DNA from: Branchiostoma floridae
Lineage: Eukaryota > Chordata > Leptocardii > Amphioxiformes > Branchiostomatidae
Reading direction: 5' to 3'
Length of the DNA: 64,000 nucleotides
Assembly: GCF_000003815.2 (NCBI RefSeq)
Contig: NC_049989.1
Span: 17,058,287 to 17,122,286 of the forward strand
Shown here one piece after another: positions 50,441 to 63,324 of this stretch. Positions within the stretch are counted from its first letter, which is position 1, and every line of letters begins with the position of its first letter. The position numbers and the translations under genes were made by a program. The notes beneath the pieces were generated by a model. The model ran no database searches, was not told the origin of the DNA, and saw only the letters and a list, made by a program, of their open reading frames with translations.

Positions 50441-51506
50441 ACTAGAGTTCCAAGAAACACATACCTTCGCCAAACAATCAGGGGTTGTTATGGAGAATGC
50501 CTTTATCAATGATTGTAAGGTTTCATTGATGTATTAAGGTGCCTAGCGGGAATGGGTATTTTTGGTCTCATTTTGTTGATCCTTATTTGGCATTGAAAAG
50601 TGATCAGTTCTCCAGTTATACTGTTGACCTACATAAAGAAATAGGCACCACCAAAATAAGGCGAAAAACACCCCTTCACATCAAAATGGACAAACCCCCT
50701 CCCATGAATCACTTCTGCTTGAACAAGATAGGGCACAAAGAACATGACACTTGCAAAGTGGAAACTAATAAACAATGTGTCAACAAAAATTACATCTATG
50801 TTTCTGACACAAATATGTCATCAACTACACAAGTCTGCAGCACAGATGTAGTTAGACACTGAGCACTGACTGTCCAGAAAAGAGGTCGCCTTCAGGATTT
50901 ACACATTCTTCTAATTATCATGTAAATGAAGCCCCAATTTGCATACAATACATTTCAGGATCTTAATCATCACCTAAGGTATGTACATAACAAAAATAAT
51001 GCAAATCCACCAACCCCTCCTTGACTTATTTTCTTCCAAAGACATCAAAAATCACCCACTGCAGTTCAAAACAAGCCGCCAGGGGGCCCAAACTTACACG
51101 ACTTACTCCCTGCCCAAAGACATATCCACTACCCAAAAATCCTAGACCTGCCACTTGAGGATAACTTTAACGCCAACTTCGACACTCCGCTGCAGTACCA
51201 CAACTTGTCAGGACGCCCATTATCGAACTTGACCGTCGTTTTCCAAACCCCTAAATAACTACCAAATATAATGCAAAACGATCCACAGCGTGAAAAGTTA
51301 TCTTGTCTGCAAATACACACACACACACACACACTCTTCCCGCTGCACTCACGACAAAAAGTGCCAGAAGTACCATTTTCGTACAAAACCTTGGTATACG
51401 CAACCGCTACTCAAATACCAAATATCACAACATTCCATCCACAGCTGCCAAAGTTATATGAGATTGACCTACATACCTAAGAATCTTGGCGAAGGTAATG
51501 ATCGCA
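50441..51506. repeat. Dispersed repeat, second copy of the family at 1,771
   Basis: Begins aaactagagttccaagaaacac with accttcgccaa and ends cttggcgaaggtaatgatcg, the same inverted ends as 1,771-3,150. Shared interior words include aacaagccgc(c/t)agggggccc and attatcgaacttgacc. Short open frames inside it (e.g. 50,539-50,862) are not shared with the other copies and are not counted as genes. Confidence 0.75.
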
Positions 51507-51734
51507 ATATCTGTGCGTATAGATATGCATGCACACACTTTTTATACATTATGTGTGCTTGTGTGTTGAACGGTTGGTTAATAAAAAAGATTGCGTTTAG
51601 ACGGCTCGTGGACAGATTTCAGATTCGCCCCATTCCTTACATTTACTAAACAACCGACGACAGTTTTGAGATTCTGGTACGCAAAAAATACCTATTTTCA
51701 TATGCAGGTTTTGTATATAGACGTTTATTGGAGC

Positions 51735-52057
51735 CTAAAGCTAAGAGCACAACCCGCCGTACGTGCAGATACGTGCCAAAACGTGGGCAATCTTTCAGGA
51801 TCCGTAAGTGGTAAGTAACACCTCCGTACGAACTTGTAGGGGATCCGACGGATTTTGGAGCACGTAGACACGCCTTAGAACTTGCAGGCAAAACTTTGTG
51901 TACCATCGGGCTGCAGATTCGTCCCCGTACGTACCAGTACGAGCAACACGCCTGCCCTGTACAGCCTGAACGTTTTCAGAAATACGTGACGGACGTGGCC
52001 GCCCCCAAAAAAGTACGGACAAACTGCACGTACGGCGGGTTGTCCCCTTAGCTTAAG
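51735..52057. mobile_element. TIR MITE with gtacg-rich interior
   Basis: Inverted ends: acaacccgccgtacgtgcag at the left and ctgcacgtacggcgggttgt at the right, extended by agctaag and cttagct. The interior repeats gtacg and cgtac words. No coding sequence. Confidence 0.85.
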
Positions 52058-52900
52058 GAGTCAGCTGGTGACGACGGTAGCCCATGCAGACAAATAATTT
52101 TTTTTTCTACTTCTAAGCCTTATTGCATATAAATGATATTTTAGTTTACAGTTATCGATGCTGTAGTACGATTTTTTTAAAGTTGTTCCTTGTCGTTTAA
52201 GGTAATATGATATTATATAAAGACGATTGCTTATAATAAGCAAACAGTTGTGCTGTGATATTCAGAACTTGTGAGATAGATCTATCCTTATGTTAGAACC
52301 TAGACTCTGCTTCCATAGAACACTCAAAGGTAGATAGAAGTGTGATTTATACTATACATGTAGTATTACAGACACTTAGCATCTATTAAAAACAAACCCA
52401 AGTCCTGTAATAGAGAAAAACCTCGCTAGAGGGCAGTCCTGCACTGCAATTTGCAAACAAAGATGGCGGAATCCGCAGAACTTTTCTCCCAAGGGGAGAC
52501 GCATGAATTAGCGCAGGCGCTATGATTTGAGAAACCGTTATGATTAAAAGAAGTTTCCCTACGACCTAAATACCAGTCACAAATCGAGTGTGATTTCATT
52601 TAAGGCCAGACCAATATTCAAGTTTTGAATAATAATTGATACAAAAAAACCAGACCCACGCTTACGCCCACGCCCTAAAATGTGAGTTTGGGTAAAAGCG
52701 GCTCTAGTTTTGATAAACTTAGGTAGCACAATTTTTCAGGGACTACACTAGCTTGCATGCTTAATCGTTGTCTTAATAGCAAAGTAGCATACAGGGCAGC
52801 AATCAGAAAGAAAGAACATACTTGTTTCCTAAAGGTCCTGGGATGAAATTCTTTGATATGCCACCGACACTCTGTCCTTAAGGGAAAGGCACTTCACATG
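52058..52900. other. No recognisable gene
   Basis: I see no exon or clear repeat. Confidence 0.45.
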
Positions 52901-52905
52901 AATGT

Positions 52906-53017
52906 ACTCTCACTCACTCACTCACTCACTCACTCACTCACTCACTCACTCACTCACTCACTCACTCACTCACTCACCCACCCACTCACTCACTCACTCA
53001 CTCACTCACTCACTCAC
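52906..53017. repeat. (TCAC)n microsatellite
   Basis: About 27 nearly perfect tetranucleotide units with two cac-cca variants. The frame through it encodes Thr-His-Ser-Leu repeats and is not a gene. Confidence 0.97.
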
Positions 53018-54930
53018 GGCCCGTAACCTCAGTGGTCGTAGGGGCTTCTCGACATCCAGTAGCAGTGATCCGTGCCCATCTTGCTCTGTCCTCTGCCCCT
53101 CTGATGTACTCACATTACTCAAATGAAAACTAGTACTTACGCTTAGGGCTATCATTCGGATAGGACATTAAGTGGATGTCTCTTGTTCTAGGAGAGCAAC
53201 ACCTCGTGAATGTTGATTAAATTAAAGAACCCACCGCAACTATCGAAAGGTATGGGTACTTCCGGCGTCAGTGGATCAAAACATACAGCCAAATGACCGC
53301 ACATGAGGCAATTACTGTCGTATTTGTGGTCACCTGTGTTAGCGCCGAATGACCGCCGCTACGGACCCTTGCGATTCAGCCCTGACTGTGAGAAGAGTTG
53401 TCGGCCCACCCAAAAGTAAAAGAAACAATAAAAATGTGTTCAATGGACAACATTCGATCTTTGAAAGGAACTTGATAGACTTTCATTGTATTCTTTCTTC
53501 ATAACATGACATCAATTTAACATTATATTTAAGTCCTTGGCATCTGTTTTTCTGTTTTGTTTCAAAAGTAATTGTCTGTTTGTGATGGTTTAATCTTTGT
53601 TATGTAGATAGGTTGTCTAGTGATTAATTTCATCAAACGCTAACTATGTAAAGAATGAGCTCTGGAAAACATTGTTTTACCTAGGAAGCGTCTACAGTGT
53701 TCCGCAGACATCCGATATAGTTTTAGCTCGTGCTATTTTCATAAGAGCCACAGTCCTAAAAAAGTACCAAGTCAACGATCCTCTGTGACTGTATTTATTA
53801 CGATTTATCGTATATCAGTGACTACATAGCAAGTCACTTATATAGAGCACTTTAGAAGGTTTACAATTTCTTCTTTTTCTAATGTTTACATATCAGAGTA
53901 AATGAATAACAACGGCATGAACAATCAAGAAGTGTGTTCGTGAAGTCAACAACAACGTTTTCAAGGCATTAGATACAAGCCCAATGGGTAAATTGAACGT
54001 TACATAGTATTGCTGTTAAAAATAACACAATCAAAGCTTAAGAATCACAGTGGTTTGTTTTACAACCGTTGCACAGCGGTGGTACTGGTAGTGTCGGTAG
54101 GTAAATGTTGTATGTCTGCAGCACATTGCTAGTGCAGAATGTACCCAAACTTTAGCGGAAGAAGAATATATTGAAAGCTGTCAAATCGCTGAACAGTCGC
54201 AAGTATTGAATTGTCTATTTTCGAGCCAAAATATCGCAATATTCTGCAACATAAAAGTACTACAATTCATCACATGCATAATATAATCATTAAAGACACA
54301 ATGAATAAATAAATAAATATGTACATGAAATGTGTATTAGGTATCCATATCATAATTAATCTCAAATCAATCAATTTAAAGAAAAAATGTTATTTTAGAT
54401 ACAATAGTTAACGCTATGACTTAGAGTCAGAGACAGGTGAATCCATTAGAAAGTACACCACATTGCTGAAATTGATCTTGAGTTTTCTTGGAAAAAGGAA
54501 GGAAGAAAATCTACAACGTTACGTGCCCGCACAGTACATTATTGTATGTCCGTGGTTTCTAGATTCTACATGTTTGTCGCCCGTTTGGGCGGTATTGGCG
54601 TACAGGTTTTTAGAGTCCGCCTAAATACTGGAATCATCGGAATACACCGAAATACACAAGAAGGTAGGTGGCCATTTGGAACCAACCGAAATACACTGTG
54701 CCGTAGTGATGACGGTAAACATTGCAACTTGCTATCTTCTAGGTAAAAAGCTGTGTACATATTTCCCTGGAAAGAGGAAATCATAAAAAATACCACGATG
54801 GCGTTCCAGGCCTGGGGCTGTGTTTTATCAGTGCTAGTGCAGGTTACAGTGTTTTTTATCGGGATTGAAAAGGAGACACAACAAGAGGTGAAATTTGCGT
54901 AAAATCAGAGAGTATTTTGACTATTTTGTA
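53018..54930. other. No recognisable gene
   Basis: No exon with a family match is seen. This is the 3' flank of the LRR gene. Confidence 0.45.
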
Positions 54931-54931
54931 T

Positions 54932-55247
54932 TTAGGCGAAATGGTATTTTGAGCCAAACGTGGCGCAAATATTGAGAGCAACAGCGACGACGACGACCGG
55001 AGGCAAGACGAAAAGCGCCGGGTGAAGGCTCGGGGGTGGACGTGGAGAACCTTCGCTGGGAGTAACCGTTGGTACAAATGTCGTGGAACCTCCCGGTGTG
55101 GATGTCATTTCTGGAGCTAGAGTAATATCATAGAAGGACCTGGCTATTAACATTTCAAGCTAGAATATAACATCACATTGAAATGGGGTAGTGAGAGAGA
55201 GAGAGAGAGCGAGCGAGAGAGAGAGAGCGAGCGAGAGAGAGAGAGCG

Positions 55248-55282
<35 letters not shown>

Positions 55283-55301
55283 CAGGACACACACAGAGAG
55301 A

Positions 55302-55332
<31 letters not shown>

Positions 55333-56547
55333 AAGGAGAGACATAAAGACAGAAATAGACAACAGGTTGTCAGGCAGAGCGAGTCAAAAGCATAATTATA
55401 TCGTCGTGTCACAAGACAATATGTCATAGCTTCATGAGATAATCAACAGAAAATGATAGAACGCACTGCCATCTACATTGTAAAGTAAACCGTCACTCAA
55501 CGACCACTTACCTGGAGGAGACGTCTCGTTTATTTCTTCTGGCTGGAATGTCAGACTCGTCAATTCTTCTGCAGCTTGTGTCGAGATCGGGACGGTTGTA
55601 ACAAAGGACATGGTCGAGGTCTGAGGGGGCTCACATATCTTAAGGAGTTCTTCCAGTCCATTCTTAAATTTGTATTCGAAGGTTGTAACAAAGGACATGG
55701 TCTCACAAAGGATATTTGATACCTTCCTCTCTTCTGGTCCTACTGAACACACGCTGCATTCATTTCCATTGCAGTAAGAGCTATTTTGACAACACATCGA
55801 GTTCTTATCACAATCAATTTCAAACAGCCAAGATATGCTACAATCACAATGTACAGGGTTTAGTGCCAGTAGAAGTCGGATAGGGTATTTTGTACGCAGA
55901 GAGGCCTCGGGGAATCGCGTCATGTTGTTTGCTCGAAGATCCAGTATCTGGAGATATGTAATGGTGTCCAATATACCTGCTGGCTCGACCAGTGTTAACC
56001 GATTAAAGGCCAGATCTAGTTTTACCAAACGTGGTAGGTTAGGGAAGGATGCCCACGGAAACACTCTAAGTTTATTGTTGGACAGCTCAAGATATTCCAG
56101 GTAAGACAGATTTGGAAAGGGTGTGATGAATCGTATATTGTTTTCACTCACCGAAAGTCTACGTAGATTTGTTGGAACACTATTCTCACTTGTCTCGATA
56201 GATGCTAGATTGTTGCTGTCGAGAACCATTTCGTGGAGGTGGGAAACATTTCTCAATGAAAGCCACGGGAACGTCATGAGCAGATTTTGCCTGAGAAGCA
56301 CTTTAGATAACTTCGGCATGTAGGGAAAATTCGGAAAAGATCGAAGTAGATTGCCGCTTAGATGCAACTCCTCCAATATTTCAGGCCTAGAATAAGCAAA
56401 TGTTAAGCTGTCGGTTTGATTTCGACATAACATCACTGGACCGGTGGAAACCAAACACGAATGATTTAAACCTGCAGCACTGTATCGCGCGAAGCTATAC
56501 GGAAACCACACAAGAAGTAACAACGCTTTGAGCTGTAAAGCTATCAT
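54932..56547 (-). CDS. Single-pass membrane leucine-rich repeat protein, 406 aa
   Basis: Two exons, 56547-55512 and 55116-54932, join in phase (CCAG|gtaagt, ctctag|CT). A signal peptide is predicted at about residues 1-20 (LKALLLLVWFPYSFA). About six leucine-rich repeats follow at 57-215 (LEELHLSGNLL, LEYLELSNNKLRVFP, LVKLDLAFNRL). A cysteine-rich LRRCT cap starts NPVHCDCSISWLFEIDC at 230. A Ser/Thr-rich stalk, in which MSFVTT occurs twice, leads to a membrane span at about 379-397 (ALFVLPPVVVVAVALNICAT) and a cytoplasmic tail of under ten residues. The form suits a cell-surface recognition or adhesion receptor that signals through partners. No TIR domain is present. I cannot name an orthologue. 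Confidence 0.85.
55190..55335. repeat. (GA)n and (TG)n microsatellite in the LRR gene intron
   Basis: A GA run with GCGA variants (55,194-55,280) is followed by a TG run (55,309-55,332). It lies in the only intron of the LRR gene. Confidence 0.95.
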
Positions 56548-57660
56548 CTTGGCGGCATTGTTCCGATGTCAAAGTAGTCGAAACGTTAAAACGCGCCTTT
56601 ACTGTAGCACTATGGACTTCTTTTTCCAACAGTTGTTTTCGATCATGAACCAAAGAAGCACCGCACTAGTTCGCAGCTGGAGACCAACTCGGCGATACAA
56701 GGATTTCACGGCTGCTGTGACGGTCACAAAACCAAGTAAGAGGAGTCGTAGAAAATTTTGTTCATTTAAAGTACCAACACCCAGACCAATCAACATTGAA
56801 CCACGTAAACTGTATGTTAACAATCTCCCCCTCTTTCGATTACGACAAGAACGTAGGCTGATTACCCTTTGTGCTTCGTGAAAGACAAACTGACTACCCC
56901 CTCCCCCCCTTCTGACTGCCCCCGAACTTTCGACGTATTAACCCTTTTAGTATGTTCACGTGAAATGCATGTTTACCATTTTACGCTATGCTATATAAAG
57001 TTTTGGTGGTGCAAAATTAAAAGGCATAAGAAACTAATGACATCTATATATATATAGAGAGAGAAAGAAAGAGATAGATAGATCATATAGAGAAGAACTT
57101 TATTGCACGACAATTGTACATGATACAATTTATGGCAAAAGCTATAAAAAGTAAAGTACAGAATACAGGTATAGGATAAAGCTTAACAGCCTAGTGAACA
57201 TAAAAATAAGGGAATACATAATTCTTTAATATAGTATTGCAATAATGTAGGCATTGATACATATGACTGGTCTAATATATGACTGGTTCACTTTCTACTG
57301 CAGCTAGGTGTCGCTACTTACACTGCAGTCCTATATTCAGATACCACTAGAATGTAAGTTAATGTAAGGTAAGCTTGCATAATTACTAGCTGTCGGTGCT
57401 ACTATCTACAAAATAAATGTACACAATCACTATAGCTTAATCAAGTTTCTCTTTCCACCGTCTCAAAAAAAGTCGAACCCAATAAACTTTTAATTCTTTC
57501 TGACAAACATGCTCTACTGTTATTGCTGCAAAACTGTAACTGGTACTTCACTATCTGTATTTCACATTCATGTTTCATTCAATTAGCCATCGAGGAAGAC
57601 TTTGTAATAAACATTGCTTATACGCGAATAACTGTTGTCACATGACGCTTGTTTCATCTG
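56548..57660. other. Upstream flank of the LRR gene
   Basis: The LRR promoter should be here, but no clear core element is seen. A stretch at about 57,090-57,150 (actttattgcacgacaattg) resembles the 3' tail of a LINE; similar words recur near 48,290. Confidence 0.4.
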
Positions 57661-57663
57661 TCT

Positions 57664-57894
57664 AATGCTAGTTCACCTGTATCCCTGGGGTAACCTAATA
57701 TCTACGTCCTTTCCAAAACATATGGTACATGTATTTACGTACACAAAGTCGGCGGAGGTTCAATGTTTTAAATCATTTTCAATATATTAAAAATATTGCA
57801 ATCAGAAACCGCTGTCTGCTGACTTAACATCCCTAAATAATGTAAACAACGGATATAGGTGACCTCGCGGATAAAGGCGACCTAACGCTATTAA
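57664..57894. mobile_element. Short MITE with 'tatccgcggggtaacc' ends, copy B
   Basis: Same family as 39,906-40,152: taatgctagttcacctgtat with ggggtaacct at the left, and aggtgacctcgcggataaag with cgacctaacgcta at the right. It ends about 23 bp downstream of the acyltransferase stop codon. Confidence 0.75.
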
Positions 57895-57916
57895 GACGTG
57901 ACAGGGGTATTTTATC

Positions 57917-60900
57917 TCATTTGTTGAAGAATATCTTCAGTAGCTCCATTGTCGGACTCTCCACAGTTATGTACATCAGAAAGGCCAGGTCGTATGACAG
58001 CACCAAGTTTCCCACGAAGAAATAGACCTGATAAAATAGAATAAGAGAACTTAGAAATCAGATTCAGATTCAGATTCAGCTTTATTCCTGGATGACTTGG
58101 CATGTATATACACATGAAATACGTCATCAGTCACAGAATCAACTTTAAAACATTAATACATTTACAACATTTAAAATTAGACAGCAATCGGATTAAGAAA
58201 ATATACATGACAGAACCAACATTCTTTACCGATCATCTAGCACTTTCGTACAGCAATCGTACAGAGCGGGGTGCAAATGACATCTCATGTCGCTTCGTTT
58301 TACTTCTAGATGCCCTGTATCGGGCTTCCCGACGAAGACTGTACGAACTGTCCTGAGGTGAAGTAAAGAACTCCCTCAGCGGAGAGCTACTGTCCCGCAG
58401 TATGTCTTGTAGAGTCTTCAGCGTCGCTGCGTCCCGTCTGTCTGATAGTGAGGGCAGAGAGTCAGATGGGATACCAATGATTCTAAGACAGCGCCTCTGC
58501 ATGGCTTCTAGCTTGTCTGACAGGTGTTTCGGCAGTCCTCCCCACACCGGACTGGCATACTCCAGTAAGGGGCGTAGGAATGTTAGGTAAATCTGGAGCA
58601 AGACATCAGTAGGGAGACCAGCCTTCTTTGCTGCTGCAAGGTAATACACACGTGGACGGGACTTCGTCAACATGAAATGAACGTGTTCATCCCAGGTAAG
58701 GTTGGCAGTGATGTGTACTCCAAGTAGTTTGAAAGACGTAGTCCTCTGAATCACATGTCCGGATATTGTCGGATGAGGAGGGACAGGAATGTTTACCTCC
58801 TTCCTTGCGCTGATAACCATGTCCATTGTCTTTTTCCCGTTTACCTTGAGAGAGTAGTCCTCCCCCCATTCAACAATGGAGTCAAGTGCCTTCTGCGTTT
58901 GACCAGGAAGTGACGCCATTAGCATTTCAGAGGTTGTCAGATCGTCCGCATACTTGACAGGAACAATGGGCCTTGGCAACCTTGCATCCAAGGTATTTAT
59001 ACAGATGACGAAAAGTGTTGGTGATAGAATACCACCCTGTGGAACACCCGCGAGGACGTCGTGGGACTTAGATACACAGGGACCCCACTTTACCTTCTGT
59101 GTACGTCCTTCCAGATAGCTGCTGATGCTCATCCATAAGGACCGCCTGATACCCATGTCAGCAAGGCACATGAGCAGTTGACTATGACTGATGGTATCAA
59201 ATGCACGGGAAAAATCAACGAACACAGCATGAACGTCCAACTTCGGGTTACTGTTTAACGCTTCGTGCCACGTTTGGAGGATGTGTATCAACGCAGTAAC
59301 CGTAGATCTTCTTGACAGGAAGCCATGTTGAGACGGTGCAAGGCTACTGGTAGTGTAGCTGGTAGTGTAGTTCTGTCTGATACTTAAATGAAATCATGTC
59401 ACTAAATCTTTCATTTAACATTTATATGTGGCTGCATTCTGGCGCAAGAATCATTTTCTCAAATATGTTGCAAAATGACAATAAAAATTGAAAGAAAAAC
59501 ACATCAAGCAGTTCTTAATATTCCATCCCAGTTGTAAATTTAGAACGTTATAAAGATTATAGAAATATGTTATTTTCTGGAGCGTTCAAAGAGGCATAAC
59601 AATATATGGTCAGTATCATAAAAATAACCAATTGTGACAATATGGTAACCAGCAACCTCCTATGCAAGTTTTTATGGAAGTTTTGTGAATCTAAAACTTT
59701 TTTTTATTAATCCAATTAATGATAACATCTTGTTCTTTTGTATGCTGATTTGTACATGGATGCCAAGGCTAACAATATGTATGTAAAGTGTAACAACGAT
59801 TCAACCCCTCGGCTGCTAGTGTTAGACACTTAGAGTTTGTCTTTATGAAACCATTATGAAACCATTCAACACCTTCTAGAGAACAATAAAAAGTAGGTAA
59901 TGTTCTGTCTGATACTTAAATGAAAATTGCTAATACCTATTAACCCTATTCAGACCGGGCTTTTTTGGTCATCCTGGACCGGGGGGGGGGGGCTTTTGAG
60001 GCCCTCCACTTCTAAGTCCTATAACTCTAAAACGACGTGCCGTAGGGCCACTAAATTTTCAGGACATGATTTTGACATAACATCTAACAAGTATGTGACG
60101 TTTGACGTTACGTTGACGTAAGATGACGTAATTATGACGTCATCAATTTGATTACATTGGCCAAACCCATGAAAAATGGGTATTCTCAGAAAACTTCAAG
60201 TTATGCTGCAAAAATGTAACAACAAGTGCAGAATAATAATGTTCATTACGACTTGTGTTGCCAATAGCAACATCAATGACGTCAATATGACGTCATAACA
60301 TGGCGTAATGCCCATCTAAGATACGAGTTGGGCTCCGCCATATTATAACCACCACCTTGAATTTTTAAAAATACTTTTTTTGCAACAAATAATCACAAAG
60401 GGCAATGGAAATAGACTAAATTCATTCATTTAGATGTTTTTTGATGAAAAAATACCATATAGTTACAAATTTTAAGGGAAAATTTGCTTTTTATTCTTGA
60501 TCTGGCCATTCGGTCCGCCATCTTGGATTTTGGGCTGATGACGTCATCAAATTAGCATAATTTATGCATATATAATTATGAAAGATATGCTGAATAATAT
60601 AAGATTTTATTTATGTAACAAAATCGCAGTAATATAGCAAATAAATGTGAAAAATACATAGTTAGAACCAAAAATAGTGATTTTTGGCAAAACTGCCTGT
60701 CAACAAACGGTTGCCATGGCAACAAGAAAAAATGAAAAATTTGTCAAACTTCGTTAAATTGTTCCCAACAATATTTTGGGAAAACTCACCAAATTTGGTG
60801 GCTCTAGCGTAAGCCGTTCTGGCGTTATAGGACATCGAAGTTAGCGCGGGCCTCAAAAGCCCCCCCCCCCGGTCTGAATAGGGTTAAATGTAGAACGATA

Positions 60901-63169
60901 ACATGTAAGCGGGAAGTCAAGCAAGGAAACATTACAGCTTTGTACAATAACAATAGTATTGTGACAAATAAGTATATCAAGAATTACCGAATTCACTGTC
61001 AAATAAGCGGTTCATACTTTCAAAATATATCCAATTTATCTTTGATTACATAAATACCCTCTAGTCTCAGATTTCCTTACGAAGAAGAAAAAATATCAAA
61101 ATTTAACATTTTACGAAGGAAACGCAATTTCTTCTGCAATAAAGTGATACAGTCATCAATGCATACCATGTTCAATGTAGAGATGTGTACAGGAGTCTCT
61201 GCGGTGAGATGGACCACGTCTATCAGTGTGGGGTGTATCATGTAGACACAGTACGTCAAACGACTCAACGGTATCCAAAACTTCCAGGACAAGATGGAGT
61301 TTAGCACCCCTGTGGACAACAAGTGTTCCCATTGGTGATTGGTGAACACTGTACCAAACCTATTGTGAGCCTGATATTTGATCAGGAATACGAAACTAGA
61401 GGTTGAGTTTTTGTCCCTTGGTGCTTGATCTTGGTACTGCAGCAGAACTTTTGGTTTTGTGTCATTTGTCCTGGAAGTGCCAGAATCTTGATAGTTTAGT
61501 GACAAATAGCTTTTGATATGGGACAGGGGAAACTGTTTAGGTTTGGCCCCCTAGCAGCTTTCCCTCGAACTGCAGGGCGTTATTTTCGTGGGACACAGAC
61601 TAAGACACGACTAGTCTCCTTGTATTATAACAACTAGACCATATACCGCGTTCAGGACGAAGGATTAAACAAACTGGAAGTTCTGCTGCGGTATCAAGAT
61701 GACATTACGATCCCTCTGGAGGTTCTCAAGTTACGCTGGCTATGAATATATGAAAGCCCAAACACGCACAAAGATAGACGCACACGCAACAATAAAATAT
61801 AGAATATCAGTGTTTAACGGAAGCTAAGAGATCAAAATATCCCAATGATATTGTTAAAAAAATTCATCTTTAGTTGTTGGGTAAAGTTTCTTCTATTTAG
61901 TACCTCCATATCCGTGGTGACAGGCGACAACCATCCAACCCATGACCATCGCCCAGACGGTGTGCTGTGCTGCCAAACAGAGAACCTCTTCTGAACGTGA
62001 GAGAACGTCCCCACCGTAAACGCCGTACAGTCTGTACACAACAGCAAGGGCGCACACAACAACCACGGCGCACCATTCATAAGAAACAAGGGTGCGAGAT
62101 GACTTCTGAAAACAAATATGGAGGCTTAAATCCTTAAAGCTTGTGTCCTTGTAGGTGACAACAATTGACCGAAACGGCATGAATGAAGTGGTTAAAGGTT
62201 CCAACTGCGCATGCGAAGCAAAATGAATCGTGGGCAATTAAATGCGGTGAATTCCTCTGAAATACAATAATAGAACGTCTAGCTAGGCAAGAACTGTTCA
62301 CATATTAGGAGCCTTCACCTTTGACATGTTACCCACAATCCATGCGCATGAACAGTCGGAACCATGTACCCAAATGCCATCGGTCTATTCACTTACTTTA
62401 CGCCATATAATAGTTACTCTAGCAACTTCAAAGTCATATATAGTTGTTTCGATACCTATTGTGCCTTATTACTTACATGTCTGACAAGACTTCCTGGTAG
62501 TAAAAAAAAGAAGTTAATAAACAAACCTTGTTTCTAGCAGGAGTCCGGATTGGGTTTCTAAGGAGCCAACCCACAGTCATGCCGATGAGGTAGGGGGCGA
62601 TCCGACAGTACGGCTTGATGTAGTATTCTGTGAAGCAGCTGCTGGTTAGATCAGGTCTGTGTGTGCAAAACAAATTAAAACGCACAGTATGAAAACAAGT
62701 ATTCAACTATGTACAATTATCTAAAGTGAGAAATTTCAGTGGCGTTGGACGTTCTTTTTCACACGAGTTCTAGCATCGGTACTAAATTTTACCTCAAATC
62801 GGATAAAGATTCAAACCCTGGACCGTTCGATTTACCTTTGGACACGCTTGCAGTCGGGAATCCTAACCCCGTGATCAACACTGTATTTTATGCTAGTATG
62901 CTACAAAAGGAGCCAGTAAAACTAAAAAGGAACATTTTTGCGAAATGCAGAATGTTTTTCGTGTAGCATTTTGTCAAAAAGAAGAAGAGGAAGAAACGAT
63001 AATACTAAGAAGACAACTCCAGCAAAAACTATATTTCCCAATCAGGAAAAAGATAACTAAGACTTACGTAGACCCAGCTTTAATGTTATATTTTGCCGCC
63101 ACAACAGCTACAGCAGTGTAGTTTGCAATGAGCAGCAGGACCTTCAGGGTAATGCCTACGTACCAGCGC
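57917..63169 (-). CDS. NRF-6-like acyltransferase (Acyl_transf_3), C-terminal half, 5' end off window
   Basis: Five phase-matched exons: 63169-63068, 62656-62527, 62105-61904, 61309-61167 and 58027-57917 (TGA). The product is a multi-pass membrane protein of the acyltransferase-3 family to which nose resistant to fluoxetine-6 belongs. Family words are in order: RWYVGITLK, EYYIKPYCRIAPYLIGMTVG, the helix SYEWCAVVVVCALAVVYRLY, TVWAMVMGWMVVACHHGYGG, FWIPLSRLTYCVYMIHPTLI, and the last exon VYFFVGNLVLSYDLAFLMYI with VESPTMELL. Several hydrophobic helices are evident. N-terminal exons (including the NRF domain and the acyltransferase histidine region) should lie beyond 64,000. The 3.1-kb last intron contains a CR1-like LINE and a MITE. 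Confidence 0.85.
58061..59350 (-). mobile_element. 5'-truncated CR1-like LINE with reverse transcriptase
   Basis: The minus-strand frame is open from the truncation near 59,350 to 58,233. It contains RT motifs in order: VFVDFSRAFDTI, GVPQGGILSPTLFVICIN, the catalytic VKYADDLT, and FKLLGVHITANLTWDEH, then the C-terminal LRPLLEYASPVWGGLP. The 3' tail ends in short ATTCAG/CTGAAT repeats at 58,061-58,078, typical of CR1-type elements. No stop interrupts the remaining RT, so the insertion is fairly recent. It lies in the last intron of the acyltransferase gene, in the same orientation. Confidence 0.9.
59940..60887. mobile_element. TTAA-type MITE, copy 3
   Basis: Third copy of the family, with TTAA at both ends, the same inverted CCCTATTCAGACCGGGC ends, G and C homopolymers, and repeated TGACGTCA. 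It lies in the last acyltransferase intron. Confidence 0.85.
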
Positions 63170-63324
63170 CTTTGGGTATAGAGGAAATCATTTAGGCTTC
63201 AGTTAAGGTGGGCCAACATTCCACGTACACTAAACATTGAGTAAACCTAACATACATTTGTGTAGCCATTGACTTTATAATAAGAATATTTTAAAATAAA
63301 ACGTATAATAGAAAATAAAAATAA

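Noticed and set aside
50539-50862. 107-codon plus-strand frame
   Set aside because: It lies inside a dispersed repeat; no intron-exon signal or family match, and the frame is not shared with the sister copies.
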